Shown piece by piece: positions 1-9,890 of a stretch of 57,069 bases of DNA; positions within the stretch are counted from its first letter, which is position 1, and each line of letters opens with the position of its first letter. The stretch spans positions 1 through 57,069 of the forward strand of contig SIAQ01000018.1 in assembly GCA_009697105.1 (NCBI GenBank), in the 5' to 3' direction. The notes below the pieces were generated by a model. It was not told where the DNA came from. It worked only from the letters and a program-made list of their open reading frames with translations, and ran no database searches. The stretch comes from Gemmataceae bacterium. Lineage in GTDB: Bacteria > Planctomycetota > Planctomycetia > Gemmatales > Gemmataceae. The position numbers were made by a program, and so were the translations under genes.

Positions 1-320
1 CGCCAAGAAGACGACAAGGAAACGTGAATCAGACCGTGAAGGAAACAGTTTGAGAAAGGCTTCGCCAAGGAGACCATTGAAGGAAACAGCAAGCGCTTGG
101 CCCTCTCCAAACGCTCGCAACTGGCTCTCTTTTCTTGCTCGGTATCAAAGATTCTCTTCGTCGTTTCCTTTGCAATCGCCATCATTTCAAGTCAACGAAA
201 AACGACATCACCTTTCCCGACTCGGTAATCCCAAAATTCGTTTGCGTCGTGGGCTGCTTGCGCGATATACTTATCCATAGATAATCCCACCCGAAATCGC
301 CTCTTTTCGTAGGGCACGCC
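1..320. other. Leading region without an assigned gene
   Basis: A reading frame from base 1 stops at the TGA at 25-27 and could be the last eight codons of an upstream + strand gene, but this cannot be confirmed. An ORF at 50-280 has no recognisable domain and basic, low-complexity composition, so I regard it as chance. The last ~60 bases probably hold the promoter and leader of the gene at 321, but no clear -35/-10 pair stands out. Confidence 0.4.
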
Positions 321-2825
321 ATGCAACGTCGGCTGTTCTCGATCCTAATCGTTTGCTTCGTTATTGTCACGATCTCGCCGGTGCATGCTCAGACGGGCAA
401 GGTGCAGTACGCGCGGGACATATTGCCGATTCTCTCGACACATTGCTTCACCTGCCACGGGCCGGACGCCAAGCTACAAAAGGCGGGGCTGCGGCTCGAT
501 GTGGCGGAGACGGCGTTCAAAACGCTGAAGAGCGGCAATCGAGCCGTCGTGCCGGGCAAGGTGAAGGAAAGCGAACTGCTTGCGCGTGTCCACTCGACCG
601 AAGATTCAGAACGCATGCCGCCGGCGAGCACGAAGAAATCGCTGACCGTCACCGAGAAGCAGTTGCTCAAACGCTGGATCGAAGAAGGCGCCGAGTATCA
701 ACGGCATTGGGCGTTCGTCAAACCGATCAGGTTCAGCGTTCCCGCCGTGAAAAGCAAGGAATGGAATCGCGGGCCAATCGACGCCTTTTTGCTCGATCGG
801 CTGCAGAAGGAAGGCCTGAAGCCATCGGCTGAAGCGGACCGATTCACGCTCGCGCGGCGGTTGGCCATCGATCTGACGGGCCTACCCCCGACAATTGAAA
901 TGGTGGATCGATTCAGCAACGACAAACGGGATGACGCCTACGAACGCTATGTGGACGACCTGATGAAGCTGCCGGCATTCGGCGAGCGCTGGGCTCAGGT
1001 TTGGCTCGATCTCGCACGCTATGCGGACTCAAATGGTTACGCCACCGACAGCGCGCGGACGATCTGGAAATATCGTGACTGGACGATCGGGGCTTTCAAT
1101 CGCAACCTGCCGTATGACCGCTTTACCATCGAGCAAATGGCTGGCGATATGTTGCCCGGCGCGACGCAGGATCAGATTCTGGCGACGGCGTTTCATCGCA
1201 ACACGCTGACCAATGACGAAGGCGGCACGAGCGACGAAGAGTTTCGTGTCGCCGCCGTGGTTGACCGCGTCAATACGACGATGCAGGTCTGGATGGGCAT
1301 CACGATGGCGTGCGCTCAGTGCCATGACCATAAATACGATCCGATCAGTCAGGAAGAGTATTTCCGCATGTTCGCGATCCTCAATCAATCCGAGGATTCC
1401 GACAAAAGCGACAACAGCCCTACCACGCTCATCATCACGGCGGAGGATCAGGCGAAAAAGACGGTCCTCGGAGGCGTGATCGCCAAACTCGAGGGCCAAT
1501 TGCTCACCGCCGATGCGAAACTCGACGAGTCGCAAGCGACCTGGGAGAAAGACAAGGCCGCGACCGACAAGGCGCCGCCGGCGATCAAAAAGATCCTCGC
1601 GCTCGATCCCAAGAAACGCAATCCGGCTCAGAAGGTGGAGGTTACGAAGCACTACCGCTCGACGTTGCCGGAATTCAAGCCCGTGGCGTCGCAGCTGGCG
1701 TCATCGAAGAAGGAATACGACGCCGTCAAAGGCGTGGCGACGCCGATCATGAAAGAGTTGGCGGTGGGCAAGCAACGGGTGACGAAGATTCATGTGCGTG
1801 GCAATTTCCTCGACCAGAGCAAAGTGGTCCCCGCCGGCGTGCCGACACTCTTTCACGCTCTGCCGAAGGACCAGACGCCAAATCGCCTGGCATTGGCCAA
1901 TTGGCTAGTCTCGCCTGACAATCCGCTGACGGCGCGCGTGGCCGTCAATCGTTTCTGGGACCAAATCTTTGGTCTGGGTTTGGTGGAATCGCCGGACGAT
2001 TTCGGCATCCGAGGCAAGGTGTCGACGCATCCCGAGTTGCTCGATTGGCTGTCGGTTGAGTTTTCCACGACGATGAAATGGGACGTGCAACAATTGTTGA
2101 AAGCGATCGTGACATCATCGGCATATCGTCAATCGTCGATGGTCACGCCGGCGCTGATGGAACGCGATCCCGACAACCGCTACTTGGCCCGTGGGCCACG
2201 CTATCGCTCGTCGGCGGAAACGATCCGCGATCAATCGCTCTACACCGCCGGCCTGCTTAGCCCCAAGATGTACGGCGCACCGGTTCGTCCGCCGCGTCCA
2301 AAACTCGGCCTGACTTCAGCGTTCGGCGGCAGCACGGATTGGGAAACCAGCAGCGGCGACGACAAGTTCCGCCGCGCTCTCTACACGCAGTGGCGCCGCA
2401 CGACACCGTACCCTTCCATGACAACGTTCGACGCGCCGGCCCGCACGGTTTGCACGATCAGTCGGCCACGCACGAATACGCCGCTGCAAGCACTCGTCAC
2501 GCTGAACGACCCGGTCTACGTCGAGGCGGCCCAGGCGCTCGGCCGCCGCATGGTCAAGGACGGCGGCGCGACGCTTGAAGCGAAGCTCACGTTCGGATTC
2601 CGACTGTGCCTCTCGCGCCCGCCGCGCGACATGGAACTCAAGCGATTGACCGAGTTGTTCACCAAGGCCCAGGAGCAGTATGGCAAGAACCCAAAGCTCG
2701 CGCAACAGATGGCCACCGACCCGATCGGCCCGTTACCGGCCGGCATGCAGGCAATCGACATGGCCGCCTGGACGGTCGTTGGGAATGTGTTGTTGAATTT
2801 GGATGAAACGCTGGCGAAGCGGTGA
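321..2825 (+). CDS. Secreted PSCyt1/DUF1549/DUF1553 planctomycete cytochrome-like protein
   Basis: The 834-residue protein starts with a signal peptide (residues 1-23, cleavage near VHA-Q). A planctomycete cytochrome C (PSCyt1) domain follows, with a heme-type motif CFTCH at residues 42-46. A DUF1549 domain begins near residue 150 and contains a second CxxCH (CAQCH at 331-335). A DUF1553 domain begins near residue 515 and runs to the end. This domain order is typical of planctomycetes, where such proteins are predicted to be exported and are usually paired with a DUF1501 protein, as here (next gene, 84 bp downstream). Their biochemical role is not established; a part in periplasmic breakdown of complex substrates is often suggested. 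The start is supported by AGGG about 8 bases upstream and by the signal peptide beginning at once. Confidence 0.93.
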   Translation: MQRRLFSILIVCFVIVTISPVHAQTGKVQYARDILPILSTHCFTCHGPDAKLQKAGLRLDVAETAFKTLKSGNRAVVPGKVKESELLARVHSTEDSERMPPASTKKSLTVTEKQLLKRWIEEGAEYQRHWAFVKPIRFSVPAVKSKEWNRGPIDAFLLDRLQKEGLKPSAEADRFTLARRLAIDLTGLPPTIEMVDRFSNDKRDDAYERYVDDLMKLPAFGERWAQVWLDLARYADSNGYATDSARTIWKYRDWTIGAFNRNLPYDRFTIEQMAGDMLPGATQDQILATAFHRNTLTNDEGGTSDEEFRVAAVVDRVNTTMQVWMGITMACAQCHDHKYDPISQEEYFRMFAILNQSEDSDKSDNSPTTLIITAEDQAKKTVLGGVIAKLEGQLLTADAKLDESQATWEKDKAATDKAPPAIKKILALDPKKRNPAQKVEVTKHYRSTLPEFKPVASQLASSKKEYDAVKGVATPIMKELAVGKQRVTKIHVRGNFLDQSKVVPAGVPTLFHALPKDQTPNRLALANWLVSPDNPLTARVAVNRFWDQIFGLGLVESPDDFGIRGKVSTHPELLDWLSVEFSTTMKWDVQQLLKAIVTSSAYRQSSMVTPALMERDPDNRYLARGPRYRSSAETIRDQSLYTAGLLSPKMYGAPVRPPRPKLGLTSAFGGSTDWETSSGDDKFRRALYTQWRRTTPYPSMTTFDAPARTVCTISRPRTNTPLQALVTLNDPVYVEAAQALGRRMVKDGGATLEAKLTFGFRLCLSRPPRDMELKRLTELFTKAQEQYGKNPKLAQQMATDPIGPLPAGMQAIDMAAWTVVGNVLLNLDETLAKR

Positions 2826-2909
2826 TGCCGTAAATTGCACGAAGCAAATTCGACGGAACATGTAACGTCACAAACACGAACGATTCATTTGAAATAAATT
2901 GAGGGGAAC

Positions 2910-4334
2910 ATGAATATCGACATCACCCGTCGCCATTTCCTACAGGGCTGCCAGGTTGGCCTCGGCGGTATCGCTCTGGCGTCGATCATGAACGGCAGCA
3001 CATCCGCGCAGCAAGCCGACCCGATGCGACCGCGACAGCCGCACTTCCCGGCAAAGGCGAAGAACGTCATCTATTTGCACATGGCCGGGTCGCCGCCGCA
3101 TCTCGACTTGTTCGACTACAAACCCGAACTCGTGCGGCGAAACGGCGAGCCATGCCCGGAATCGTTCCTGCGTGGCCGGCGATTCGCGTTCACATCGGGA
3201 ACGCCGCGATTGCTGGGCTCGCCGCAACGGTTCGCACGCCACGGTCAATCGGGCGCGTGGATTTCTGAAGCCGTCACGCATCTGCCGACGGTTGCCGACG
3301 AACTCTGCTTCATCAAGTCGATGCACACCGAGCAATTCAACCACGCGCCGGCCGAGTTGCTGCTGTTCACCGGGTCGCCGCAGTTTGGGCGTCCGGGCAT
3401 GGGTTCGTGGGTGACGTATGGCCTAGGTTCGGAAAGCGCCGACCTGCCGGGCTACATCGCGCTGGTGTCGAGCGGCACGTTCCCGAGCGCGGGCAACAGC
3501 TGCTGGAACAATGGCTTTCTGCCGTCGATCTACCAAGGCGTGCAATGCCGAAGCCAGGGTGACCCGGTACTCTATGTGTCCAACCCCAACGGCATGGATG
3601 CGAGCATGCGCCGCCTGAGCCTCGATGCGTTGCGTGATCTCAACGAGATTCAGGCGGGCGAGTTGGGCAATCCTGAGACACGCACGCGCATCGCCCAATA
3701 CGAGATGGCGTTTCGCATGCAGACCGCCGTGCCCGAAGTGATGGATATCACCCGCGAATCGCAGAACACGATCAATATGTACGGCGCCCAACCTGGCGCT
3801 TCCAGCTTCGCCAACAATTGCTTGCTGGCTCGGCGTTTGGTCGAACGCGGTGTGCGGTTTGTGCAACTCCACGACTGGGGCTGGGATTTCCACGGCACCG
3901 GCAGCGGGCGCGACATCAAGTTCGGCCTGCCGATGAAGTGCCGAACGATGGACAAAGCCGTCACGGCGCTGATTCGCGACTTAAAGAACCGTGGCATGTT
4001 GGATGAAACGATCGTAATCTGGTCGGGCGAGTTCGGTCGCTCGCCGTTCCGCGAGGGTCGTACGGCGGGCGGGGCCAACCTGGGCCGCGATCATCATCCG
4101 TTCTCGTTCACGATTTTCGCCGCCGGCGGTGGGTTCAAGCCTGGCATTACCTATGGCGCCTCCGACGAACTCGGCTTCGACGTCGGCGAGAACCCGGTGC
4201 ATCCGCACGACCTCCAGGCGACGATTCTCCACCTGCTCGGCATGGACCATACTCGGCTGACCCACCGCTACCAAGGCCGCGATTACCGCTTGACCGACGT
4301 GCATGGCAACGTAGTGCGTGATGTCTTGGCGTAA
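2910..4334 (+). CDS. DUF1501 family protein with Tat-type signal
   Basis: The 474-residue protein begins with a twin-arginine-like signal (RRHFLQ at residues 7-12, followed by a hydrophobic stretch and an AQQA-type cleavage region). The body is the DUF1501 fold, related to the alkaline phosphatase/sulfatase superfamily; recognisable blocks are HMAGSPPHLDLFDYKPEL near the N-terminus and WSGEFGRSPF in the C-terminal third. A GAGGGGA ribosome-binding site lies 7-8 bases before the ATG. It follows the PSCyt1 gene on the same strand and forms the usual planctomycete pair with it, so the two are probably co-transcribed and exported. The substrate is unknown. Confidence 0.93.
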   Translation: MNIDITRRHFLQGCQVGLGGIALASIMNGSTSAQQADPMRPRQPHFPAKAKNVIYLHMAGSPPHLDLFDYKPELVRRNGEPCPESFLRGRRFAFTSGTPRLLGSPQRFARHGQSGAWISEAVTHLPTVADELCFIKSMHTEQFNHAPAELLLFTGSPQFGRPGMGSWVTYGLGSESADLPGYIALVSSGTFPSAGNSCWNNGFLPSIYQGVQCRSQGDPVLYVSNPNGMDASMRRLSLDALRDLNEIQAGELGNPETRTRIAQYEMAFRMQTAVPEVMDITRESQNTINMYGAQPGASSFANNCLLARRLVERGVRFVQLHDWGWDFHGTGSGRDIKFGLPMKCRTMDKAVTALIRDLKNRGMLDETIVIWSGEFGRSPFREGRTAGGANLGRDHHPFSFTIFAAGGGFKPGITYGASDELGFDVGENPVHPHDLQATILHLLGMDHTRLTHRYQGRDYRLTDVHGNVVRDVLA

Positions 4335-4350
4335 CCGATCGTTCCGACGT

Positions 4351-4412
4351 GTTTACGTGTAGCGCTCGCGCGATGCTTTGCCAGCGAGGTATCCAGCGAG
4401 CGCTAAACGTAA
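4351..4412. repeat. Intergenic palindrome (GCGCTCGC hairpin)
   Basis: TAGCGCTCGC at 4360-4369 pairs with its complement at 4396-4405, and the similarity extends outward through GTTTACG-type flanks. It lies just past the DUF1501 stop, so it could serve as a terminator, but no T-run follows. Confidence 0.6.
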
Positions 4413-4496
4413 TCACCGAATAAACCCCACTCATCCGCCGCTCAATAACATATCCGCATACGAGTCACCCTCTTCACACTTTCGGAGCCTGCATCC

Positions 4497-5615
4497 ATGA
4501 AGCGATTGTTGCCTCTCCTCGCCATTCTTTTCTGCCCGTTGTTCGCGTCTGCCCAGACACCGGAGAAATACCGCGTCTACCTCGGGACCGGCAAGAACAT
4601 CTATCACACCGATCTCGACCTCAAAGACGGCACGATGACCAAGGCGTCGCTCGCCGCCGAGGTGGCGAACCCGTCGTTCATCGCAATCCACCCGAACAAC
4701 AAGTTTGTCTACTCCGTCAGCGAAGTAAACAAGGGCAGCATCGTCGCCTTTGCGGTTGACGCCAAGACGGGCAACCTCACCCAGCTCAATTCGCAATCGG
4801 CGGGCGGCAGCGGGCCGTGCCATCTCGTCGTTGATCCCACCGGCAAGGCCGTGCTGGCCGCGAACTACGGCAGCGGCAGCTGCACGTCGATTCCGATTAA
4901 CGCCGACGGGTCGCTCGGCACGCCGGCCTCGGTCCATCAGCACAAGGGCAAGAGCATCAACCCAGGGAACCAGCAAGGCCCGCACGCTCACTCCATCAAT
5001 CTCGATAAGGCCAACAAGTTCGCCTTCTGCGCCGACCTCGGCATCGACAAAGTGGTCGTCTACCGCTTCGACGCCGAGAAAGCGACGCTCACGCCGAACG
5101 ACCCACCGGCGTTCACCACTCCCGCCGGTTCGGGGCCACGCCACTTCGCGTTTCATCCCGATGGCAAGTCAGCCTACATCAACGGCGAAATCAACATGAC
5201 GCTCATCGTCTGCGACTACGATGGGGCCAAGGGCGTGCTGACCCAGAAACAGGTCCTCTCGACGCTGCCCAAGGATGAAACACGCAAGAAAGGCAGCACC
5301 GCCGAGGTCGTCGTGCATCCGTCGGGCAAGTTCGTCTACGTCTCCAACCGCGATCCGTACAACACGATCGCGGTCTTCGCTATCGACGCGAAGACGGGTG
5401 CTGTCAGCGCCGTCGGCCACGAGGCGCGCGGCATCAAGACGCCACGCAATTTCGCCATCGAGCCGACGGGCCAATATATGCTCGTCGGGAATCAGGGTGG
5501 CAAGAGCGTGATCTCGTTCCGCATCGATCAGGCAACCGGCCTGCTCACTCCGACGGGGTCAAGTGTCGAAGTCGGCAGCCCGGTTTGCGTGCGGTTTATG
5601 TCGATTGCGAAATAA
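4497..5615 (+). CDS. Secreted lactonase-family seven-bladed propeller (6-phosphogluconolactonase-like)
   Basis: The 372-residue protein has a signal peptide (about residues 1-20, ending ASAQ) and a full-length lactonase (YbhE/Pgl-type) beta-propeller. Typical family blocks are visible: PSFIAIHPNNKFVYSVSEV, GSGPCHLVVDPTGKAVLAANYGSG, a GPHAHSI segment, GSGPRHFAFHPDGK and TPRNFAIEPTGQYMLVGNQ. Cytosolic homologues hydrolyse 6-phosphogluconolactone. Because this copy is exported, it more likely acts on another lactone or sugar derivative. It is on the same strand as the DUF1501 gene but separated from it by 162 bp and a palindrome, so operon membership is uncertain. Confidence 0.9.
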   Translation: MKRLLPLLAILFCPLFASAQTPEKYRVYLGTGKNIYHTDLDLKDGTMTKASLAAEVANPSFIAIHPNNKFVYSVSEVNKGSIVAFAVDAKTGNLTQLNSQSAGGSGPCHLVVDPTGKAVLAANYGSGSCTSIPINADGSLGTPASVHQHKGKSINPGNQQGPHAHSINLDKANKFAFCADLGIDKVVVYRFDAEKATLTPNDPPAFTTPAGSGPRHFAFHPDGKSAYINGEINMTLIVCDYDGAKGVLTQKQVLSTLPKDETRKKGSTAEVVVHPSGKFVYVSNRDPYNTIAVFAIDAKTGAVSAVGHEARGIKTPRNFAIEPTGQYMLVGNQGGKSVISFRIDQATGLLTPTGSSVEVGSPVCVRFMSIAK

Positions 5616-5622
5616 TGCATTT

Positions 5623-5655
5623 GTTTAGCCGCTCGCCAAAGCCGAGCGGCTAAAC
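5623..5655 (+). terminator. Hairpin after lactonase gene (GTTTAGCCGCTCG family)
   Basis: A 13-bp perfect inverted repeat (5623-5635 with 5643-5655) lies eight bases after the lactonase stop. The same sequence family recurs at 25983-26075 and 47114-47155, so it is a dispersed repeat that may also terminate transcription. There is no strong T-run. Confidence 0.5.
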
Positions 5656-5913
5656 GTGGTCGTACCATTCATTTTTCACTTCTCAGCCACTTGCCTCGAA
5701 AAAATATGCTATTGATTGCCTGAGGGTTCATGCCGCCTGTTTTTTATTGAGCATGAGCCGGAAAGCACCAGCCGAGGCGAGGCGAATAACGACAGACCGT
5801 TTTACGGAGCAGAGAACGGTGGCGTGCCATCGCGCACGTTCCCGCCGCCGGACGATCCTGTCCCCCGCCTTGGCTGCTTTCCGAGTGCCCGCTGCAAATC
5901 TAAGGCGACCGCC

Positions 5914-6141
5914 ATGAAGATGTTTAATACCTCTCCGGTTGCCCTCGTAGCTCTGGCTGTGACCGTATTGTTATTGGGAATTGCCGGGCCTGCGAATGCG
6001 GGAAGCGCCACGCTGGATGCGTCGTCGCCGATTCTAGTCGCGTACGATTACTTTCAAATCATCGGCAACCGCCCGCGCATGATTCAGTTTTCGCTGGTGG
6101 CCGTCGCCCTCGGTTGTTCGCTGCTTTGGTGGCGACGATAG
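5914..6141 (+). CDS. Small putative membrane or secreted protein
   Basis: This is a 75-residue ORF with a strong hydrophobic segment at residues 8-25, ending in a plausible signal cleavage site (GPANA-GS). A second hydrophobic stretch near the C-terminus (about residues 55-70) ends WWRR. I chose the ATG at 5914 over the longer frame from 5716 because it puts the hydrophobic segment at the N-terminus, and TAAGGCG lies upstream. No family is recognised. The C-terminal hydrophobic-plus-arginine tail vaguely resembles surface-sorting tails, but no motif is clear. Confidence 0.5.
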   Translation: MKMFNTSPVALVALAVTVLLLGIAGPANAGSATLDASSPILVAYDYFQIIGNRPRMIQFSLVAVALGCSLLWWRR

Positions 6142-6182
6142 TATCTGGCCGCCGAATTGCTGTGCCGACGGCGGAGAACTTT

Positions 6183-6340
6183 CGTGGCCACAAGCTATAC
6201 TTCACGCGGTTTGAATTGTCGCATCGGTGGCACGGACATTCCTGTCTGTATAAACCCCAAGCACAGACAGGAATGTCTATGCCACCGTTTGATAAATCGG
6301 ACAAGTCTAGCCGTTCAAGGTATAGCGGCTTGTGGCCACG
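6183..6340. mobile_element. Nested palindromic MITE-like element (TATAC family, copy 1)
   Basis: An inner element at 6195-6325 begins CTATACTTC and ends GTATAG. Its core is a 24-bp inverted repeat (6226-6249 with 6263-6286, 22 of 24 positions matching). It is flanked by the arms of a second palindrome, CGTGGCCACAAG at 6183-6194 and its complement at 6328-6340. The inner termini resemble those of elements at 44771-44933 and 52793-52957. No ORF is inside, so any mobility would depend on a transposase elsewhere. Confidence 0.65.
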
Positions 6341-6413
6341 ATCGGTTGCGGTTGAAGCCTACGTTACCTCGCCCTAACGATTACCCTCTACCGCCCCTCC
6401 TAGGACCGCACGA

Positions 6414-7766
6414 ATGATCGCATCCCCGAAAGGCATGGCAAGTATGGAATGGGAAGGCTCAACCGTATCCGAAGCGCCGGCCGCACCGGACAGTCTCAAA
6501 CAGTCCGGCCTGAGCCTGAACTTTCTGAACGAATTGTTGCTTCGCACGCTTTACGTGCACGGGACGATGCTGGGCCTGGATATGGCTCGCTCGCTTTGCC
6601 TGCCGTTCAAAGTCATCGAGGAATCGCTGAAATTTCTCAAGGATGAAAAGTGCATCGAAGTCCAGGGCGGCGATCTCATTGGCCGTGTCAGCTATCGCTT
6701 CACGCTCACCGACCTTGGCCGACGGCGGGCACAGGAATCGATGAAGCAGTGCGGCTACGTTGGCCCCGCGCCTGTACCTTTGGACGATTACGTCGAACAG
6801 ACCTACCGCCAAGCGGTCACGGGCATAAGCTGCAGCCCGGAACCGTTGCGAGCGGCGTTTTCCCACCTCGTTCTCCGCGAAGAGATGTTTAACGCGATCG
6901 GTCCCGCCATCGTGTCCGGACGCAGCGTGTTCATTTACGGCCCGTCGGGTAACGGCAAGACATCAATCGCCCGCGCCATCGGCGAGTTCATGAACAACGC
7001 TGGCGGGGAGGTCTACGTTCCCTACGCATTCCTGGCGGAAAACAGCATCATCACCGTCTACGATAGCTCGTTGCATCAACGCGCCGGCGAAGGAGAAGCC
7101 GACCGCATGGAGGACAACGAAGCCACCATCCGCCGGCTGATGAACTCTGGAACCGTTGACGCACGCTGGGTGAAAATCAAACGCCCCGTCGTCGTCACCG
7201 GCGGCGAACTCAACCTCGACATGCTCGATCTGCGTTACAACGCCGACGCGAATTTCTACCAAGCCCCGATCCAGGTCAAAGCCAACGGCGGAGTCTTCCT
7301 GATCGACGACTTCGGGCGCCAACTGTGCAGCCCCAAGGAATTGCTCAATCGCTGGATTTTACCGCTTGAAGATCGCCATGACTTTCTAACCGTCGCCTCG
7401 GGCAAGAAATTTGAAGTGCCGTTTGAGCAGTTGATTATCTTCTCCACCAACCTCGACCCAAAGGACCTCGTCGACGACGCCTTCCTCCGCCGCATTCGAC
7501 ACAAGGTCGGCATCAACGCGCCGCAGCGCGACATTTATGAGAAGATTTTCAACTCAATGGTGAAGCGACTCGGGATGAGCCCTTGCCCAGAAGCCGTGGA
7601 TTATCTCTACGAGCGCTACTACAGCAAGGGACGCAACGCCCGCGCCAGCGATTGTCGAGATTTGCTGGAGATTGTGCAGGCGATATGCCGATTCCGTAGA
7701 CAACCAGTCCAACTGTCTCGTGAATTAATCGCCGAAGCATCAGCTAGTTTCATTTGCGAGTTTTAG
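6414..7766 (+). CDS. AAA-family ATPase with N-terminal winged-helix-like region
   Basis: The 450-residue protein has a Walker A motif GPSGNGKT at residues 176-183 and a Walker B region VFLIDDFGRQ near residue 300. A sensor-like IIFSTNLDP segment and an arginine-rich FLRRIRHKV stretch follow. The N-terminal ~130 residues look like a helix-turn-helix or winged-helix region (MARSLCLPFKVIEESLKFL, then YRFTLTDLGRRRA). It is cytoplasmic, with no signal or membrane segment. The ATG at 6414 is kept, but internal ATGs at codons 8 and 11 are possible. A TPR lipoprotein gene follows on the same strand. The pairing resembles planctomycete ATPase/TPR loci, but the function is unknown. Confidence 0.85.
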   Translation: MIASPKGMASMEWEGSTVSEAPAAPDSLKQSGLSLNFLNELLLRTLYVHGTMLGLDMARSLCLPFKVIEESLKFLKDEKCIEVQGGDLIGRVSYRFTLTDLGRRRAQESMKQCGYVGPAPVPLDDYVEQTYRQAVTGISCSPEPLRAAFSHLVLREEMFNAIGPAIVSGRSVFIYGPSGNGKTSIARAIGEFMNNAGGEVYVPYAFLAENSIITVYDSSLHQRAGEGEADRMEDNEATIRRLMNSGTVDARWVKIKRPVVVTGGELNLDMLDLRYNADANFYQAPIQVKANGGVFLIDDFGRQLCSPKELLNRWILPLEDRHDFLTVASGKKFEVPFEQLIIFSTNLDPKDLVDDAFLRRIRHKVGINAPQRDIYEKIFNSMVKRLGMSPCPEAVDYLYERYYSKGRNARASDCRDLLEIVQAICRFRRQPVQLSRELIAEASASFICEF

Positions 7767-7774
7767 TTTCTTGA

Positions 7775-7834
7775 ATATAGCCCGCCATTGATTAGCGGGA
7801 ACACACAGAACCCGCCATAAATAGCGGGCTATAT
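7775..7834. repeat. Palindromic repeat, AGCCCGCC family
   Basis: Inverted arms at 7775-7799 and 7811-7834 share the core ATAGCCCGCCA. The repeat lies between the AAA ATPase stop and the TPR lipoprotein start. A related shorter copy is at 50915-50939. Confidence 0.7.
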
Positions 7835-7867
7835 ATGCTCATTTCTCGAACGGATTCGAGGTCGGTC

Positions 7868-8683
7868 ATGCGAAATCGTTTTTGCGTAGGTTCTTTTTTC
7901 GTGGCATCTGCTCTATTTGGCGCCGGTTGCGAAATGTTGCAACCGAACAAAGCCATTACGAACAGCCCGGGCACGCCAAACTCCAACGTTGCGAAAATCG
8001 AGGAGACGCCGAAAGCGAAGCCCGCCGACGGCCCGAAGCGTAATGCCTTGCCTCAAACCGAAATCGCGGTCGGCCGGCTCAAGGAAGAGGAAGCCGAGTC
8101 CGACGCTGTCAAAAAGAACCCAGAGCTTCAGGCCCGTTATCGCGAAGAAGCACGCCGGGCCTATTTTCAGGCTTTGAAGATCGACCCCAACAATCTCGAC
8201 GCGATGCGGCAAATCGGTAAGCTCTATGCGAAGCTGGGTGATTGCGATCGCGCCCAAGATACGTTCAAGAAAGCGATGGTCAAGTATCCCAAAGACGCCG
8301 GACTATGGTACGACCTCGGGACCTGCCATCAGCGTCGCCGGGATTTCGCCGAGAGCGTTCGTTGTTTCTCCAAGGCGCTCGAACTCGATCCCGAAAACCG
8401 CGACTATATGAAGCACCTCGGTATCACCCTCGCCTGGACGGGCCGGATCAACGACGGCTTGAGCCTGCTCACACGTGCCTACGGGTCGGCTTCGCTGGCG
8501 AATTATTACATCGCATGCATCTACGACCAACGCGAACAACCCGAACAGGCGAAGCTCTACCTGCGTGCGTCCCTGCGTGAGAATCCGAATCTCGACAAGG
8601 CTCAAATTTTGCTCGATCATCTCGAACGTGGCAATGCCCCGCCTATCCAGCGTGTGAGCTTGAACAGCCCGGTGTTCAACTAA
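7868..8683 (+). CDS. TPR-repeat lipoprotein
   Basis: From the ATG at 7868 the protein has 271 residues. It opens with a lipoprotein signal (MRNRFCVGSFFVASALFGAGC) whose LFGAGC lipobox places the lipidated Cys at residue 21. A Pro/Lys-rich linker follows, then at least four TPR units from about residue 95 (for example REEARRAYFQALKIDPNNLD and SVRCFSKALELDPENRDYMK). The 11-codon upstream extension to 7835 was rejected because it would bury the lipobox and overlap the palindrome. It is predicted to be anchored on the outer face of a membrane as a scaffold. It follows the AAA ATPase by 101 bp. Confidence 0.88.
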   Translation: MRNRFCVGSFFVASALFGAGCEMLQPNKAITNSPGTPNSNVAKIEETPKAKPADGPKRNALPQTEIAVGRLKEEEAESDAVKKNPELQARYREEARRAYFQALKIDPNNLDAMRQIGKLYAKLGDCDRAQDTFKKAMVKYPKDAGLWYDLGTCHQRRRDFAESVRCFSKALELDPENRDYMKHLGITLAWTGRINDGLSLLTRAYGSASLANYYIACIYDQREQPEQAKLYLRASLRENPNLDKAQILLDHLERGNAPPIQRVSLNSPVFN

Positions 8684-8766
8684 AATTGAATCGAACCGAT
8701 AATCTCGGTATCGTAATTTCCGCTTGCGGCTTAATAACGCTCGGAGGACCCCGGGCGAGCGCCAAG

Positions 8767-9747
8767 TTATTTGACGGCAGGCTTGCCACGCAACCGCTCG
8801 ACGAAATCGCGCAGGTCGTCCGGCATCGGCATCTCCCAGTGCATGACCTCTTCGGTAATCGGATGGACGAAGCCCAATTCACACGCATGCAGTGCTAAAC
8901 GCGGTGCCCCGCTGACATCGGCCATTGGTTTGCCTTCATGCGGGCGATTGTAGACGCGCTCGCCGCACACGGGATGGCCAAGCTCCGAAAGATGGATGCG
9001 AATTTGATGCGTTCGGCCCGTCTCCAATCGGCAAGACATCAGCGTGTAGCCCGCCAATTCTTCTTCCACGGTGACGTGTGTGACGGCCTCCTTACCGGTG
9101 TTCTTGAACGTCGTGCTGCCACGTCGGCCATCACCGCGATCACGCACCAGCACGCTGCGAATCGTTTGGCCCATCAGCTTTCCTTGCACGACCGCAAGAT
9201 ATCTGCGAATGACAGTGTGCCGGCGGAACTGCATGCCCAACCCGCGCTCCGCATCCACGGTGCGGGCGAAAACTACGAGGCCGCTCGTTTCCTTGTCGAG
9301 CCGTTGCACGATTCGGAAACGTGGGCGATGGTCGTGTTTCTTTTGCGGCAGCTGCATACCGATTTGGCGCAGGACGAGATCGTCGAGCGTGAGTACGAGC
9401 ATGCGTCGCTCTTCCAGCCAATCGCGTTCGGCGGGGTGGCGCACGGTGCTGATGCCCGACGGTTTCTCGACGACAATGACGTGCTCGTCGATGTAACGGA
9501 TTGGAATCGAATCGATAAGAACGGGCGTCTTGACGGCGTTGGCGAGCAGTTCCACCGTATCGCCCGGTTTGAGTCGGCGCGCTTCGTCCAGCCAAACCTC
9601 GCCGTTGATCTTGACGCGCCGGCTCGCAATGAGCTTGCGCACCTGCGACCAGGTTTGGCCGGGAAACCACACGCGCAGCCACGCTGAAAAGGTCTTGTCG
9701 CCGGCAACGGCAGGAACAGTAAAACTTTGATTGGCAGTTTTGCTCAT
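8767..9747 (-). CDS. RluA-family 23S/tRNA pseudouridine synthase
   Basis: This 326-residue protein carries an N-terminal S4 RNA-binding domain (about residues 20-70, containing SQVRKLIASRRVKINGE). The RluA catalytic domain follows, with RLDKETSG at 149-156; the Asp at 151 is the expected catalytic residue. Further blocks are RTHQIRIHLSELGHPV and LALHACELGFVHP. It isomerises uridine to pseudouridine in structured RNA; which RluA/C/D position it modifies cannot be told from sequence alone. It converges with the TPR lipoprotein gene. Its upstream neighbour on the minus strand is the hydrolase at 11244, separated by a palindrome. Confidence 0.92.
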   Translation of the reverse strand: MSKTANQSFTVPAVAGDKTFSAWLRVWFPGQTWSQVRKLIASRRVKINGEVWLDEARRLKPGDTVELLANAVKTPVLIDSIPIRYIDEHVIVVEKPSGISTVRHPAERDWLEERRMLVLTLDDLVLRQIGMQLPQKKHDHRPRFRIVQRLDKETSGLVVFARTVDAERGLGMQFRRHTVIRRYLAVVQGKLMGQTIRSVLVRDRGDGRRGSTTFKNTGKEAVTHVTVEEELAGYTLMSCRLETGRTHQIRIHLSELGHPVCGERVYNRPHEGKPMADVSGAPRLALHACELGFVHPITEEVMHWEMPMPDDLRDFVERLRGKPAVK

Positions 9748-9813
9748 TGCGTCTATTGTCGCGAACCAAGTACCTCAGGGCAACGTATTATCCCTCGCGG
9801 ATTTTATTTGTTT

Positions 9814-9890
9814 CAGAGCCACGCACGCAGTAAGTGGTTTGATTTCATTTTCGCGCTACGCTCCGACCACCTACTTCGTGCGTGGTTCTG
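9814..9890. repeat. Palindromic repeat, AGAGCCACGCAC family (overlaps a 3' end)
   Basis: Arms at 9814-9838 and 9866-9890 are near-perfect complements. Other members are at 30514-30580, 31438-31518 and 44743-44982. The right arm contains the last codons and stop of the hydrolase gene. Confidence 0.8.

Noticed and set aside
5716..5913. N-terminal extension of the small membrane protein
   Set aside because: The extra 66 residues are polar and would place the signal-like segment in the middle; the ATG at 5914 is better.
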